In this document: piece by piece, positions 1 through 20,019 of the stretch | Numbering within the stretch: the first letter of the stretch is position 1 | Layout of the letters: the number at the start of each line of letters is the position of its first letter | NCBI RefSeq assembly: GCF_051622035.1 | Contig: NC_135355.1 | Location: 34,081,986 to 34,145,985 of the forward strand | Reading direction: 5' to 3' | Length of the DNA stretch: 64,000 bases | DNA from: Arctopsyche grandis | Lineage: Eukaryota > Arthropoda > Insecta > Trichoptera > Hydropsychidae | Translations under genes and position numbers: made by a program | Notes under the pieces: model-generated | Database searches by the model: none | What the model saw: the letters and a program-made list of their open reading frames with translations, nothing else | Told to the model about the DNA's origin: nothing

Positions 1-1629
1 CATGAGAATGCCAGAAAATTGTGATATTCTTAAATAACTAGATTTTAAAAATAGTTATATTTTTTATTGTTCTACTTTATTCTTAATATGTAATGTTCTA
101 TAAAATAAAATACTGGAGACATCTAAACATTTTATCGTGTATAAAATATATGGAATAATTTTCAGTTACTAAAACAAGACGATAACTTAATAAACAAAAA
201 TTGTTCCTCTATCGATTTATAATTGTATGTTATTAACCATCATCCAGCCAAACTACTATTGGAGCCAGCTGAGCTTTAACCTTTTGGTCACAGGTGGATA
301 TATGTACATATATTATCAAAAAAATGACACTACAAGAAATTGATTTACTAAATGCCAATGACTAGTATTTATCCGTATATAAAGTCTGATTTACCGAATG
401 GATATCAACTTGATCGGACATACCCGAATAACCAGGGACAGCTCGTTCTAAGAAGCGCTGGTGCGGTGAATCCCCAGTCAAAATTAACAAATTCATATCA
501 ATATATTATGTGGTAGTAAAATAAACGAAAATCACAAATAGGGGGGGTATTTTCAAGAAGTTGCGCTTATTCTACACATGAAAAATGGAAAGACAATGGT
601 ACATCTGGTCTGATGCGTCTTACTTGGCGCTCCTATTGAAATATCATACAAAATCCAATGAAAGGGAAAGAGAACACTCACGTGACCTCGACACGGAAAC
701 AAATATGTTTCCATACATAAAAACTAATATGGATCAGCGCTCCGAAATAACGCTTTTTTCATAATCGGTTTCGAAGATCTCTGATCCCCCAGTCGTCTCT
801 TATTGCATTGTCCTTCGGTTAGTTACTAAGTTATCAGCTTTGCTTGCAGAGGGTCGTCTAAATTTTTGGAACTCGCAATGTAATTGTTCACCATCCGCCA
901 CTGCAAATAACATATTGATAGTTTCATTTTTTCAACACCATCACCAGATATCTGATTTGTACAAGCCTACTCGTAATCAATCAGCTTTTGTTTTCAGTTC
1001 AATCAGAATCAGGCGCGCACACATGATATATTTTTAGGGGTCATTTAATCTAGGATGATACATGCTAGGTTGGATGGCCCATGCAGAATTATAAAAAGTC
1101 ATAAACAAGTACAAACAATAAAGAAATGGGAATTCGGTTCTCGGATACTGCAATATAATAATATGATGTAACGCTACGTCTTCCTCATCGTCCTTTCAGT
1201 TGGCATCCTGCTACCCCCACCCCCCGGACGCGCGCGATAAGAGACGCTCTCTTCTAATCAGACTTTCTTCGGAGACGGTTGAGCTCAGATCTCCCGTCCC
1301 AGACGCCTCTCTTCTTACCGGACCTTCACTTGAGGTAGTCGCAAGATCATATCTCCTGCCCCAGCCTTCAACCACGTACGGTCGAGCCAATAGCTGTACA
1401 GTTCCTGGAGCTCCCTCCTCTATATACGCCGCTGTTTACGGAACAGCCAGAAGCCGTCTATGGAGAGAAAGGACTTCGTGACCGGGTCTCCAGTTTTTCT
1501 CCCACCAGCTCATACAGCTAGCTACGATTCGACGAGGGGTATATAACCAGGAGAACTCCTACGATAGATAACGACACATTCCATGTTAGTCCACGGTTTC
1601 TCATAATAATGTGTTCCTGGAGGACACAA
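1..1629. other. Intergenic, no gene seen
   Basis: I see no supportable gene here. At about 1230-1350 an imperfect tandem duplication of about 62 bp is visible, each half starting AGACGC and ending in a CCC run (the halves begin near 1232 and 1297). The 93-codon open frame over this stretch is low-complexity and looks non-coding. Confidence 0.5.
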
Positions 1630-2104
1630 TGAGAGTTTTGCGTCTTCTTTATAACGCATTGGTCCGAAGCATTTTGGAATCTGTTTCCATAATATGGAGT
1701 CCCAGGGAAGTGACTCACTCTAAAAATTGAAAAAGTTCAAAGGAAATTCCTCCGCTATCTATGTATTTATTTAATTTATTATTATTTTAAAATAATAACA
1801 ACAATAAAATGACCAGTGTGACCTGGCAGGTTGCCCCAAAGCGTCACGCCGGTATATATGAGGTAATTTGGATACTATCCTATACTGCATCCCAGTGATT
1901 TTTACAGGGATCCGTGGGCAATAGTTCTTGTAAGCTATAGTTCTTTATCTTGGAGGGATATGCTTCTTGTGTCATTTCTTGAAATTATTAAGAGGTGATA
2001 TTTGCAACCCAACTATATTGGAAGAAATTAAGCTATGGGTTCCATCTCACCTCATTGATCAGAATAAATTTTCTCCGTGCCTTGGTTTCAAATAAAGCCG
2101 TAAA
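1630..2104 (+). pseudogene. Decayed non-LTR retrotransposon reverse transcriptase, C-terminal relic
   Basis: Two blocks read like the region after the catalytic core of a jockey/CR1-type reverse transcriptase. At about 1636-1730 the frame reads LYNALVRSILE, then IIWSP, and breaks at a stop. A shifted frame resumes with KIEKVQRKFLRYL. After about 180 bp of unrelated AT-rich sequence, 1952-2104 reads GDICNPTILEEIKLWVPSHL, which resembles the extreme C-terminus of such enzymes. The frameshift, stop and interruption show a dead 5'-truncated copy. It is a different lineage from the intact LINE at 57-61 kb. Confidence 0.7.
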
Positions 2105-2138
2105 TTGAATGAAAGTCTTTTATGCATAAAATATGGTT

Positions 2139-2290
2139 CGGTGATAACTAGTCAAATGTGAACCGGTCGCTCTAGATCGGTCACACCCTAAAATCGGTCA
2201 ACCAGTTTTAAGGTGTGACGGGTGATCACGTGTGACCGATCTAGAGCGACCGGTTGTCCTGTGACTGGTTTACATATGACTAGTAGTCCG
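2139..2290. repeat. Short foldback (hairpin) element
   Basis: An inverted repeat of about 26 bp (core GGTCGCTCTAGATCGGTCAC at 2164-2183, with its complement at about 2233-2254) surrounds a loop of about 50 bp. A weaker outer repeat, ACTAGTCA against TGACTAGT, extends to both ends. It looks like a small non-autonomous DNA element. No target duplication was identified. Confidence 0.65.
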
Positions 2291-2536
2291 TTTACCATAA
2301 AATATAAAATTTCGTGAATATGGTCGGAATATAAATTCTTATGTTCATCGGTAATGTCACTGTGACAGCAAGGGGTGTCAATACCTTGATTTGGTAATCT
2401 ATGCAAATTCAAAATCTAATCAAAATACTGCATTTGGTAAGCAGCAAGTTTTAAATTTAATTATAAACTTACATACATTCATATTTTTATCATACACCCC
2501 CTAATATACAATTAATAATGAGCGTCATTTGCAGAA

Positions 2537-3895
2537 ATGGGATCAGAACAATCGACCCCAACCGTGAACAAAGCTCCTACTTCATCACGTATAACTCGAG
2601 GACATACCATTGCCGTTCCACTGAGTGCTCGAGGTGGGTACCGCGGTAATACTTTATACGAGTGTACAATTTTTCAAATATAACATCACCTCGATCCAAT
2701 TTTAAATAAACATTCTGCGTGTTGATGGTTCTTCAACCGTTACTTACAGAAGCTCACATTATTAATACTGATGCAGCACCAAGCGGAAGCACTTCCCCTG
2801 GAGCCAGTGTGTGTTCTGACACAGATCTGCCTTACATTTCTTACACATTGAATCGTCCCATCGGTGGTAATTTTAATATATATTCACCCATCCTCCAAAC
2901 ATTACAGTTACAGAAAAAAGCGGCACAAACATTTTCTTAAAATATTTTACACAATTATGTATTAGAATTTTTGGCTTGCTATGTATTGGATAAGATTTTA
3001 TACATAAAATTAGATTTTTTTATGCGTAGATTCTCCAAAACTGACTGGACGAGGACACAATAGCAACAGCAATAAAAGAAACAGTTTTCCACCAAAAAAA
3101 ATTATTCCACAGCGTCGTCCAGTTTCGCTCAATGCCGGTAATTCATCTCACACCATTGTAGTGGTTAAAGAAGCGAAAGTTCCACAGTCCTCGGATAAAG
3201 ATGAAGATATTCTTAGATTACAAGTAAAGCTTATGTCCAATATTTAAGTTTTGCGTGTGTTTATTTTATATATAGTATGATTAACTTGTCTTTTTAATTT
3301 GTCAGCAAATTCCAATGTTTTTACCAATAATGAGGGGAACGTTAGGTTTACCGGGAGCTAGAGATCCTGAAATTTTAGAAGGTATTTAGAATAAAACTTA
3401 CAATATGTGTAATACGCATTACCCAAACTTAAGTAGAAAATTGTTGTATATTAAATTGTTATTCATTGGAACAAAAGGAATTGATTCTACTCCATGGTTA
3501 CGATTATGTAGTCGTTATCAAGCTCATTTGACAGCATCATCTCAACTTGTATCTACAGAACAAAATGTAATTACCGCGAAGTGTAAAGAGGTTTGTATTT
3601 TTTAAATGAATAATATTTTATCAAATTACCATTACCAGTATGTAATAAATTAAACTTTTTTTTAATTTTCAATTAATAGGTCGATGCAGAAATGGCGAAA
3701 ACCTTGTCCACCTTTGTGGAAAAACAAAAACAAGGCGCTCAAATTGCAGAAAAACTCTCACACATCAAATTCATATCTCAACAATTGACCCGATGTAATA
3801 CCCAATTGGAACAATTATTAATTTCTATGAAAGAATTAAACGATGTACTGCCGCTTGAAGAAAAATTAGAGCCTTTCGTAGTACCAGTCGATTAG
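2537..3895 (+). CDS. BORCS5: BORC complex subunit 5 (BORCS5/LOH12CR1), six exons
   Basis: BORCS5 is a peripheral lysosomal-membrane subunit of BORC, which recruits Arl8 and kinesin for outward lysosome movement. Exons by splice sites and phase: 2537-2633, 2750-2866 (donor 2863 also possible), 3030-3223, 3306-3381, 3478-3590 and 3680-3895, giving about 270 residues (human about 196). The N-terminus MGSEQS carries the conserved N-myristoylation glycine. Exon 3 ends DILRLQ and exon 4 starts QIPMFLPIMRG, matching the family IKLQ-EIPTFQP region. Exon 5 has LCSRYQAHL. The coiled-coil last exon ends LPLEEKLEPFVVP, the family signature. The extra length is a low-complexity Ser/Asn/Arg linker at residues 10-100. 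It is convergent with TMA16. The ATG lies two bases after a TTTGCAG, so a 5'UTR exon upstream is likely. Confidence 0.92.
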
Positions 3896-4709
3896 ATCAA
3901 TAGGAATAATTAAAATATGTATTACATACATATAATATTTTATTCTGTGTATATTCGCCAAAGATAACACTTAAATATTAAGTAGACTCGCTTTAGCTAA
4001 CTGAATAAGCTTTGTATTTAATATAAATTATATAACACGGGTACGTCAAAGGAAAAATTTAAGTGTAGTTTCGATATTAATATAAACTGTTGATTAATAT
4101 TAAAATGAAATAAGTGTACAAATACAAATATCTGAGGAAAAAAAATTGATTACAGCACATTTTATAGTGGCTTTAATTGATTTACTGCGAAATAATGCAT
4201 TTGATGTGCCTGATTCAGTGTCATAGTTCTATAGTATGTTTGATTTAATTTGTAATTTTAATGATTTTTGTTAAAAATTTTGGCCTAATTTGATCTCAAT
4301 AAATATAATGTTATATGTCATTACATATTTATAAAAAAATGTCTTTAAGAATATAATATAACGCATTTCATAGGTTACATTGCATTATGTAATGGTTTTG
4401 ATATATCATATTATGATACGTGATATAAATTTTTGAATTTAATAATATTAAGAAAACAATAAAATTTGCATACATTTCATATTTATTATAATAAAAAAAT
4501 TTAACAATTGTTTTTTTTTTCTCTTAAATGTAATATAAAATTGTGTTATATTAGTACATATTCACAATATTGTTCGAACACCATATTTAAGTAATGTGCT
4601 TATAACTGATCATATGTTCACATATGAACATTGTACAATTAGTCTAAATGACTAAAATGCTGAGTTTGCAATTTCATCATTTGTTTAAAACAGTGTATTA
4701 TTTATTCTA
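3896..4709. other. Convergent 3' intergenic region of BORCS5 and TMA16
   Basis: AT-rich sequence holding the 3'UTRs of both convergent genes. A plus-strand AATAAA lies at 4298-4303, about 400 bp after the BORCS5 stop. A minus-strand signal (TTTATT on +) at 4482-4487 would serve TMA16. The two 3' ends may lie within 200 bp of each other. Nothing else was seen. Confidence 0.55.
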
Positions 4710-5201
4710 TCATTGCAAATTACTAATTGAGAATCGTCTGAGTTTGAAATTTTGCAAAAATCGTAGTTCTCCATTCCACGACTTCAGTAAGACGACTTGA
4801 CTGGTATTTGTTAAATCCGGTATTTCTATTCCACACGTCTTGTATTCTCGAGACTCGTTCTCCTTCGTCATGTTGATAGCATTCTCTCTGCTGCAATGTT
4901 GTTTAGTTCTCTTTCCGCCGATAGAATTCTTGTAGACGATTTCTTCTAATTCTTTATCGAATCTTGCCAAATATACGTCCAACATTTCTTTAATTTCTTC
5001 TTTGGAGTACACAGACGCATCCGTCTCCGGGAGGTTGTCTTTGAACCAGACTATCTTTTCGCCGAGTACATTCTGCTTTATATATCGCCCTAACTTGTTT
5101 TCTTCTTTGACGAGGGCTTTCTTTGATTTTCTCGCTAAAGCGATCGTTTTTCTACTGTTGGGATGTTTGCATTTCGCAATTTCCTTCTGGATGGGCTTCA
5201 T
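4710..5201 (-). CDS. TMA16: Translation machinery-associated protein 16
   Basis: TMA16 binds nuclear or nucleolar pre-60S particles and 60S subunits during late ribosome assembly. This is an intronless ORF of 163 residues, near the usual length. The start is MKPIQKEIAKCKHPNSRK. The upstream frame extension to 5234 would need a GTG start, so the ATG at 5201 is chosen. Family landmarks in order: HPNSRK, LGEKIVWFKDNL, Tyr-Ser-Lys-rich helix to YLARFDKELEEI, NSIGGKR, HCSRE, then GIEIPDLTNTSQVVLLKSWN near the C-terminus. It lacks the acidic tail of the vertebrate protein. It is convergent with BORCS5. Confidence 0.92.
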   Translation of the reverse strand: MKPIQKEIAKCKHPNSRKTIALARKSKKALVKEENKLGRYIKQNVLGEKIVWFKDNLPETDASVYSKEEIKEMLDVYLARFDKELEEIVYKNSIGGKRTKQHCSRENAINMTKENESREYKTCGIEIPDLTNTSQVVLLKSWNGELRFLQNFKLRRFSISNLQ

Positions 5202-5234
5202 CTTGTTTGACGTTTGACGTTTACTAGTGCACAC

Positions 5235-6205
5235 GTGCTGCGGATAAAACGATCACAAGTAGTGATATTTTCGACCAATAACAAACATACTTTTATCATA
5301 TAAAATTAAGCTTTCCACCTCCTCAAACCACTAGTAAAATTGCCGTGTTCAATTTTATAATCAAATGGAATAAATATTTTATATTTCAGATATAAATAGT
5401 TGATAAAGGCGCATGTGTTCGGCTTGTAGCTCTGTGTATAATTGCTTGCTGATTTGACTTGCCAAGTCTAGAAAAAGGAAGCATTTGTACTGGAAAAGTT
5501 CCGTCATCAATTCAACGAAGTTATTTATTTTTGACAAGTACAAGTTCAGCAAAGGAGTGAAACGCAAATGGATTGCTTGAAATTGTTTGCGTGGCTTAGT
5601 AAACCGATTGATATCTAATGTGCGGTATTTGAACTATCAGGTTAGACATTGATCTCGTTCAAGTCACTAAAATCCGGCACCCAAAACCCCATCAATCGAA
5701 AGCTAACCACGTGAAATATTGTACAAACGAGAACTAGAGTGCCTGATGTTCCGTGATCGAGATTTTAGGGACTTGGGTGATTTTAGTAAATATTTGACCC
5801 CATCAAATTATTGTCCAAGCCATTTCTTCGTTTCCATGGAGAGATTCAAAATCATCTTTTTGGCACGTGTAGAGAGATGTGTAAACGGCGTGATCAAAGT
5901 AATTAGTTGTTCTTGATGTTTTATGGCAAATTTATATTTTGGTTGTCGAAAAATATTGCTTCAAAAGGGCTCGTGGCTTAAGTCTTCGGTTAGGCTTGAA
6001 TAGTGCACGTGATAAGCCATGATATTAATGATTCGCTACACCTGCAATGATTTATTCAGTCATTTTCATGAAACAAATATTTTCCAATGACACCTCACTA
6101 CACACTGTGTGCAGTGGTGTCACCCTAATTGTTTCCATGGGTTTCTGAAAATCCGTTGTTAAAAATCAAAAGTTTCCGGAAACCCGTTCGTTAATCTAAA
6201 AATTC
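5235..6205. other. Intergenic between TMA16 and the 6.2-kb MITE
   Basis: The TMA16 promoter should lie just above 5201 (E-box-like CACGTG at 5233-5238). The rest is AT-rich without a supportable gene. One dispersed repeat (5655-5790) is listed separately. Confidence 0.45.
5655..5790 (+). repeat. Dispersed repeat, inverted copy at 18405-18535
   Basis: The reverse complement of this stretch matches 18405-18535 over about 130 bp, sharing the block TAAAATCTCGATCACGGAA, then GGCACTC, then TTTCGCGTGG/TTTCACGTGG and TTTTGATTGATG/TTTCGATTGATG. Function and class are unknown. It could be a SINE or MITE fragment. Confidence 0.65.
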
Positions 6206-6590
6206 GGGTCTACGTGACGAGCCAGAATGTTAAATTACAGAAAACACAAATAGCGGAAGGCAAAGATTGAAAATCGAAAGATCTTAAGTCGAAAGATCAA
6301 AAAAAAAGGGTGCATGGTAAACGATACATACTCACTTAATTTGCGCGAGCAGGGTACAACAGGAACAAGAGGAACAGGCTTTTCCTCCCGTATTCGGCGC
6401 GCGCACATTAATACGGGAGGAAAAGCCTGTTCCTCTTGTATCCTGTTCGCGCAAATTAAGTGAGTATGTACCGTTTACCATGCACCCTTTTTTTTTTGAT
6501 CTTTCGACTTTAGATCTTTCGATTTTCGATCTTTGCCTTCCGATATTTGTGTTTTCTGTAATTTAACATTCTGGCTCGTCACGGAGACCG
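6206..6590. mobile_element. Foldback MITE with 9-bp TSD (copy 1), Mutator-like
   Basis: A 385-bp near-perfect palindrome. The ends are GGGTCTACGTGACGAG and CTCGTCACGGAGACCG, and the centre holds the arms around GGCTTTTCCTCCCGTATT. It is flanked by a perfect 9-bp target duplication, TAAAAATTC, at 6197-6205 and 6591-6599. A 9-bp duplication with long inverted arms fits Mutator/MULE or Foldback-type non-autonomous elements. Copy 2 is at 54309-54688. Confidence 0.88.
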
Positions 6591-6899
6591 TAAAAATTCA
6601 TATAAATTTTTTCAAAAATTATACAAATCTTGAAAGCTTAATAAACTTTCATGTAATAGTGCCTTGGACGAAAAAAAATGGACATATATGTATATATATA
6701 TTTTTTTTTTTTCAAAATAATTTTATTGAAAAAAAACCCGTTGTTCCAAAATTGGGGTGACATCACTGACTGAGTGTCGATAAAAGTGTAAATCGATTAA
6801 AAAGTGAATGACATAAAACAAGTATGGACATAAAAGAGAGTATTGGGGCGCGAATATGTCGAGCGGGTGAACGATCAGATCTGTTCAATTGCCGTCGAG
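6591..6899 (+). promoter_or_regulatory. Upstream and 5' leader region of RRP1
   Basis: AT-rich up to about 6830, then the sequence becomes GC-rich, consistent with promoter-proximal DNA and a 5' leader. An out-of-frame ATG at 6824 opens a 72-codon frame that overlaps the RRP1 start. If transcription begins upstream of it, that would be an overlapping uORF. Confidence 0.4.
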
Positions 6900-15555
<8,656 letters not shown>

Positions 15556-15861
15556 AAACAAACGATTATTTAAAATATTTTTCTATACACGCTAGACTTA
15601 TTTTGCGTTAAAAAATTTATTGATTGTTTGGTAATAGAATTGTAAATACTTTTTATAAGGAAATTGGAAGAAAAAAAAGATGAAATAATAACAACGTTTT
15701 TTATTATAGTAACTCGTGCGACACCTTTCCTTCAATCCTTAACGAATAACTTACTCACATCTTCTAAAATTGCTAATTATTAATTTGCACATATGTATGT
15801 CAGCGGTGCGCCCCATTCCACCAACTTGCAGTATCTCGAGACTCGTTTTCTCAACTTATCC

Positions 15862-16222
15862 ATTCGGGTGCTGACGTCTTTTCTGTTACAAACCTGCCAC
15901 GCTGAAAATTTCGCCAATATTTCCAACTAGAATTATTTAGAGATCCAATAGAAAGCAGGTATAAAAATTTTAGCTAATCCAAACACACCCTAGATAACTA
16001 CCACCTAGAGTTTAGAGTTTTGTAAAGGTGTGTTTAGACTCTCTAATATATCTTGCAACAATATAAAATAAACAAAAGAAGTCTATTAATGAATGTATTT
16101 TTCCAAAACTAGTTCCATCTGCATTGTTGTTAAAATATAATGCTCACAATCTCACAAGAAATTCTGCTATGGTCATAAATTCAGAAATTCCAGTGTAAAT
16201 CAGTCTTTATAAACTCATAAAG
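15862..16222 (+). mobile_element. Truncated piggyBac-like MITE, relative of 62241-62780
   Basis: From GGGTGCTGACGTCTTTT on, this follows 62252 onward for about 350 bp, including GAAAATTTCGCCAA, CCAATAGAAAGCAGGTA, TAAAGGTGTGTTTAGACTCT and GAAATTCTGCTATGGT. The right terminus is missing. It lies between the convergent 3' ends of RRP1 and NDUFAF3. Confidence 0.75.
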
Positions 16223-16368
16223 AAGTATATTACTATGTGAAATATTTTCGTATACGTGTTTTAAATACATATATAAAATCTCCGACGAAAAAGTTAGGTA
16301 AACGAGTCTTGAGATATTGCAAGTTGGTGGAACAAGGTAGACCTGTATATCAAAAGTCGATTTTTCAT

Positions 16369-18083
16369 TTAATAGTACATAAAACCACTCGGCATAGTGG
16401 ACTGTGCCAAATCATCTTCATTCATTTCTATGAATTTAGGTGGTATTAAAGCAGCAGCAACATTTCTGAGGAAAAAGAAAAATAACATTAAAAATATATT
16501 CATAGTGTCTTGAAATAACTTTTCAACTCACCGTTTTTCGGCATTCAGAAAATTGAAAGCTGAAATCGCGTGTTCTGTACTATGTATTTCAATATTTGTA
16601 TTTAATTCTCTACCAAATTTGATAAGATTTCTAGAACTTTTTATATTATCAGCATCGCCTACACCGATGATCTGTAAATATACATACAATATTTTTTTAT
16701 TCCTTACAGACAACAGTTGTTCACATACAGGCCGGCTCGAAGGTGTAGGAGAATAATCTTTTAATTCTTATTAAATTGAAAAAATAATTTGGCTTTCTTT
16801 GAACATATAAAACTTTTTATATTTAACTTATTTTTGGATGCGGTGCATCCGCTATAAAATCGCCAGACAAATTGAACGACAGATTAATGGACGGCTGCTT
16901 TAAATGCAATTCTCGTCTTCTCGAATGATAGATTGCACATCAGATGATGGGTAACCTTTCGATGTGCACAGATGCAATTATTAAAATTGAGTTGGATCTT
17001 TCAGGCGAGTTTAATAAGGCAAGATTCGATAAGTTCCGAATCTTGTCTTATTAAACTCGCCAGAAAGATCCAACTCGATTTTAATAATTGCATCTATGCA
17101 CATCGAAAGATTACTCGTCATCTGATGTGCAATCTATCATTCGAGAAAACGAGAATTACGTTTAAAGCTGTCGTTCGTTTGGCGATTTTAGAGCGGATGC
17201 ACCAAACCCCTTATTTTTCTACTCAAAGTAAATATACCAATTGTAAAATATTATGATTTACGAGGAACGCATGAAGTTGACTGTCAAATATCAACGAATC
17301 ACGAATAAACTGTCATCGGTACAAATGGTATTTTGGAATTGTATTGCCATATACCCTCGGACCGGGCCTGTTCATATATGTACATATGTAACCTTACCAA
17401 TATGTCTACTTGTGGTTCAATTAAATCAAAAATGCTCAAACTTTGTCTAGTTATTTCAGAAGCATCATTTATTCTCCATGCCAAGACAGACCTTAAAAAT
17501 GTAAAACCTCAATATTAAACGTTTACTTGAAAACATATTAAAACATAATTTAGTTTTACTTTTGAAACAGCATGATCGGGCCCAATATATTTATGCCATT
17601 GTTTAACTTGAATCCATTCTGCAAATTAATAGAATGATGTAATAAGCACAGACAAAAAGATTTTATGCATGTTTTTAATTAATACTATATTGTAAGGCAT
17701 GTTTTTCGGTCACATCCATATTGCATAATCGTCTATATTGTATTACAAATGGGCAACCATTTTACAGATTATATGGGTGATATTAAACTTACTTGACTGA
17801 AACGATCTATCATCAACCCAGAATCTATCTCTTTGTTTAGAATATCAACTCTCATTTGTCCGTCACCATCATAGGAACTGCCAAATCGTACATTGCGATG
17901 ACTGAAAATAAATATGTACATGTCGAATAAATTCTGTATAATATTAAATATATGTACATAATAGTATCATAATAAAGCTCTTATACTAATGATGCTATAC
18001 TTTTTAACGGTAGCTGTAATAGCTGCCTTTAAAACGCGCGTTCTACAAAGACAGTTGGTTAAAGTTGACATAGCTTCAATCAT
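16369..18083 (-). CDS. NDUFAF3: NADH dehydrogenase (complex I) assembly factor 3, six exons
   Basis: A mitochondrial matrix protein that joins NDUFAF4 to assemble the Q-module of complex I. Exons in coding order (minus): 18083-18001, 17901-17793, 17618-17569, 17491-17398, 16671-16532 and 16465-16369, giving 190 residues (human 184). Exon 1 has two in-frame ATGs (18083 and 18071). The residues after the second are basic and Ser/Thr-rich without acids, a mitochondrial targeting pattern. Core landmarks: RFGSSYDGDGQMRV, INILGPIMLSVLAW, FDLIEPQVDIL, IIGVGDADN, then TEHAISAFNFLNAEKR and VAAALIPPKF. These match the family motifs YNSRGFMING, LEPRIEI, VGTGD, ACATFNFL and AALIPP in order. All phases close. 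A palindromic element sits in intron 4. Confidence 0.94.
16842..17203. mobile_element. Whole-length foldback MITE in NDUFAF3 intron 4
   Basis: A nearly complete palindrome of about 362 bp. The ends are GGTGCATCCGCTATAAAATC and the complement of GGTGCATCCGCTCTAAAATC. The central turn is near 17025-17040 (GATTCGATAAGTTCCGAATC). The stem arms keep about 90 percent identity by eye. No clear target duplication was found. Confidence 0.85.
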
Positions 18084-18404
18084 ACAATGATAAACTGTCA
18101 AATATGAACATTGCTTACCCCAAACAGAAATTATAACAGGCATGATTTTAATACAAATGTAAATATTTTAGAAATCCATTTATCAACCTAAATATTTTTG
18201 AAGCATTATAAATACAGATGATAAATATTAAAATAAATAAATAAAAATAATTATCTTTGGATGTGAAAGATTCAAGTTATTTTATTTTTTTGTATTTGAA
18301 TTTATAATATTTTTAGCGCTATTGATAGTCATGGATGGTTCTTCAGTTGATATTTTAGTAATATAAAACTGGTTCGGTGATTATTCCGCATAAAGCGATC
18401 TCGC

Positions 18405-18535
18405 GTAAGTCGTTAAAATCTCGATCACGGAAGATCTGGCACTCGAGTTTTCGTTAGTAAAATATTTCGCGTGGCCAGCTTTTGATTGATGAGTGTTTTT
18501 GGGCAATAGTGAAGCTCGTGTTACATTATTTTTCA
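18405..18535 (-). repeat. Dispersed repeat, inverted copy of 5655-5790
   Basis: See the entry at 5655. The match runs about 130 bp with several substitutions. It lies upstream of NDUFAF3 in the NDUFAF3/swm divergent spacer. Confidence 0.65.
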
Positions 18536-19025
18536 AATCCATATTCGGATGTAGGCGTCTACCGTGGTTAGACATTATTGATAGCACGCATAAATTCTAT
18601 ATTGTATATGCCAGGCAGAATAATAACAACTGAATCAAAAATAAAATAAAATACTCAAAAGAAACCGACTGTGAGCAGGAGCTGCATTAGATCATTGATT
18701 GGACTCAGACTAGAAAAATTGTTCGCCTTGCCTAAGGGTAGAAGGGTTTCCAGGGTAGAATTCGTACTGGCAGGGCCGCGCCCAAGAGTTCGGCCGCCTG
18801 TGCGTTGCACACATTTGTACATATGGTAAGCTAAGATGACCGGGTTTTGAAAATCTCAAAAGGGGACAATGATAAAAATAGATATAAAAAAATCCTTTAG
18901 CAATATTCTTTATTGATCATATCTTCGATTTATTACAATGTTAATGCTGTTACTCTACAAAAAAAAAAAAAAAAAACGTTCAAACGTTCGCAGAGACGGG
19001 TCTACGGAGAATTTGTAGAGTATTA
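18536..19025. other. Spacer between NDUFAF3 and swm, no gene seen
   Basis: Mixed AT-rich sequence with a poly(A) run of 18-19 bases at about 18959-18976. I find no coding evidence. Confidence 0.45.
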
Positions 19026-19227
19026 AGGCGCTATAGACGCTCTAGAATATCGTAGCGGTATGTGTTTCGGTAGACCGTGTGGCGAACGAACAGAATTTGG
19101 TTCGACGTGCGGCGTACTGAATGCACTTCGACCTAACGGTGAATGTTCCTACACATGTTACGGTCTGCGTCAACATCGTTCGCCGCACGATCGACCTCTC
19201 CGATATTCCAAAGCGTCTGTAGCGCCT
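19026..19227. mobile_element. 202-bp MITE, PIF/Harbinger-like (TTA TSD)
   Basis: Inverted ends AGGCGCTATAGACGCTCT and complement of AGGCGCTACAGACGCTTT, flanked by TTA at 19023-19025 and 19228-19230. A 3-bp TWA duplication and an AGG terminus fit PIF/Harbinger. The Cys-rich open frame inside (19060-19296) is taken as chance. Confidence 0.7.
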
Positions 19228-19302
19228 TTAAGAGGGCTGTACACCCGAAACCTTAATTTTGTTGCCGTTCCTTTCTTCGATATATATATTGAGTGAATGC
19301 GA

Positions 19303-19304
<2 letters not shown>

Positions 19305-19393
<89 letters not shown>
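19305..19393. repeat. (TA)n microsatellite
   Basis: About 89 bp of perfect TA inside the TTAA-flanked element. Confidence 0.97.
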
Positions 19394-19395
<2 letters not shown>

Positions 19396-19585
19396 AATGA
19401 TTTTTAAGCGAGCCGTATGTGTGGTTGGCCAAACTGCTAGGGATAAAAGTGTGTGTGGTATGCATGGGAGAGACCGGATGCGTGTTGCTATGGTTACTTG
19501 TTGGAGAATAAGCCGGACGACATGGTTATAATAAATAGATTTGACTGAATTTGCGCTTTTCACTTGGAATCCTTCACACCCGGAT

Positions 19586-19705
<120 letters not shown>

Positions 19706-19943
19706 CATTCACTCATAGATCTAGAACATACTAGATCCGCCCTCACGTGTTATACTTGTCTCCCTTTTGGCGCATGCACAGTTTCTCTAAATAGGTAGGT
19801 AGGTACCGCTGCGTCGTAGGGAAAAAAACTCAACTTCCCCGGTAGTTAAACCCCCGCACCCCTCAGTTAGTGAAGACAAGATCTCCGACCAAAATAACAC
19901 GTCTGGGCCCATCTAGTGTATTATACATCAATGCATTCACTCA

Positions 19944-19974
<31 letters not shown>

Positions 19975-20019
19975 AGAAAGGAACGGCAATAAAATTAAGG
20001 TTTCGGGTGTACAGCCCTC

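Noticed and set aside
1200-1481. 93-codon frame as a gene
   Set aside because: It starts without a supported ATG context, has low-complexity composition, and lies upstream of LINE debris.
19060-19296. 78-codon cysteine-rich small protein
   Set aside because: It lies across a MITE with TTA duplication and runs into the next element; no signal peptide.
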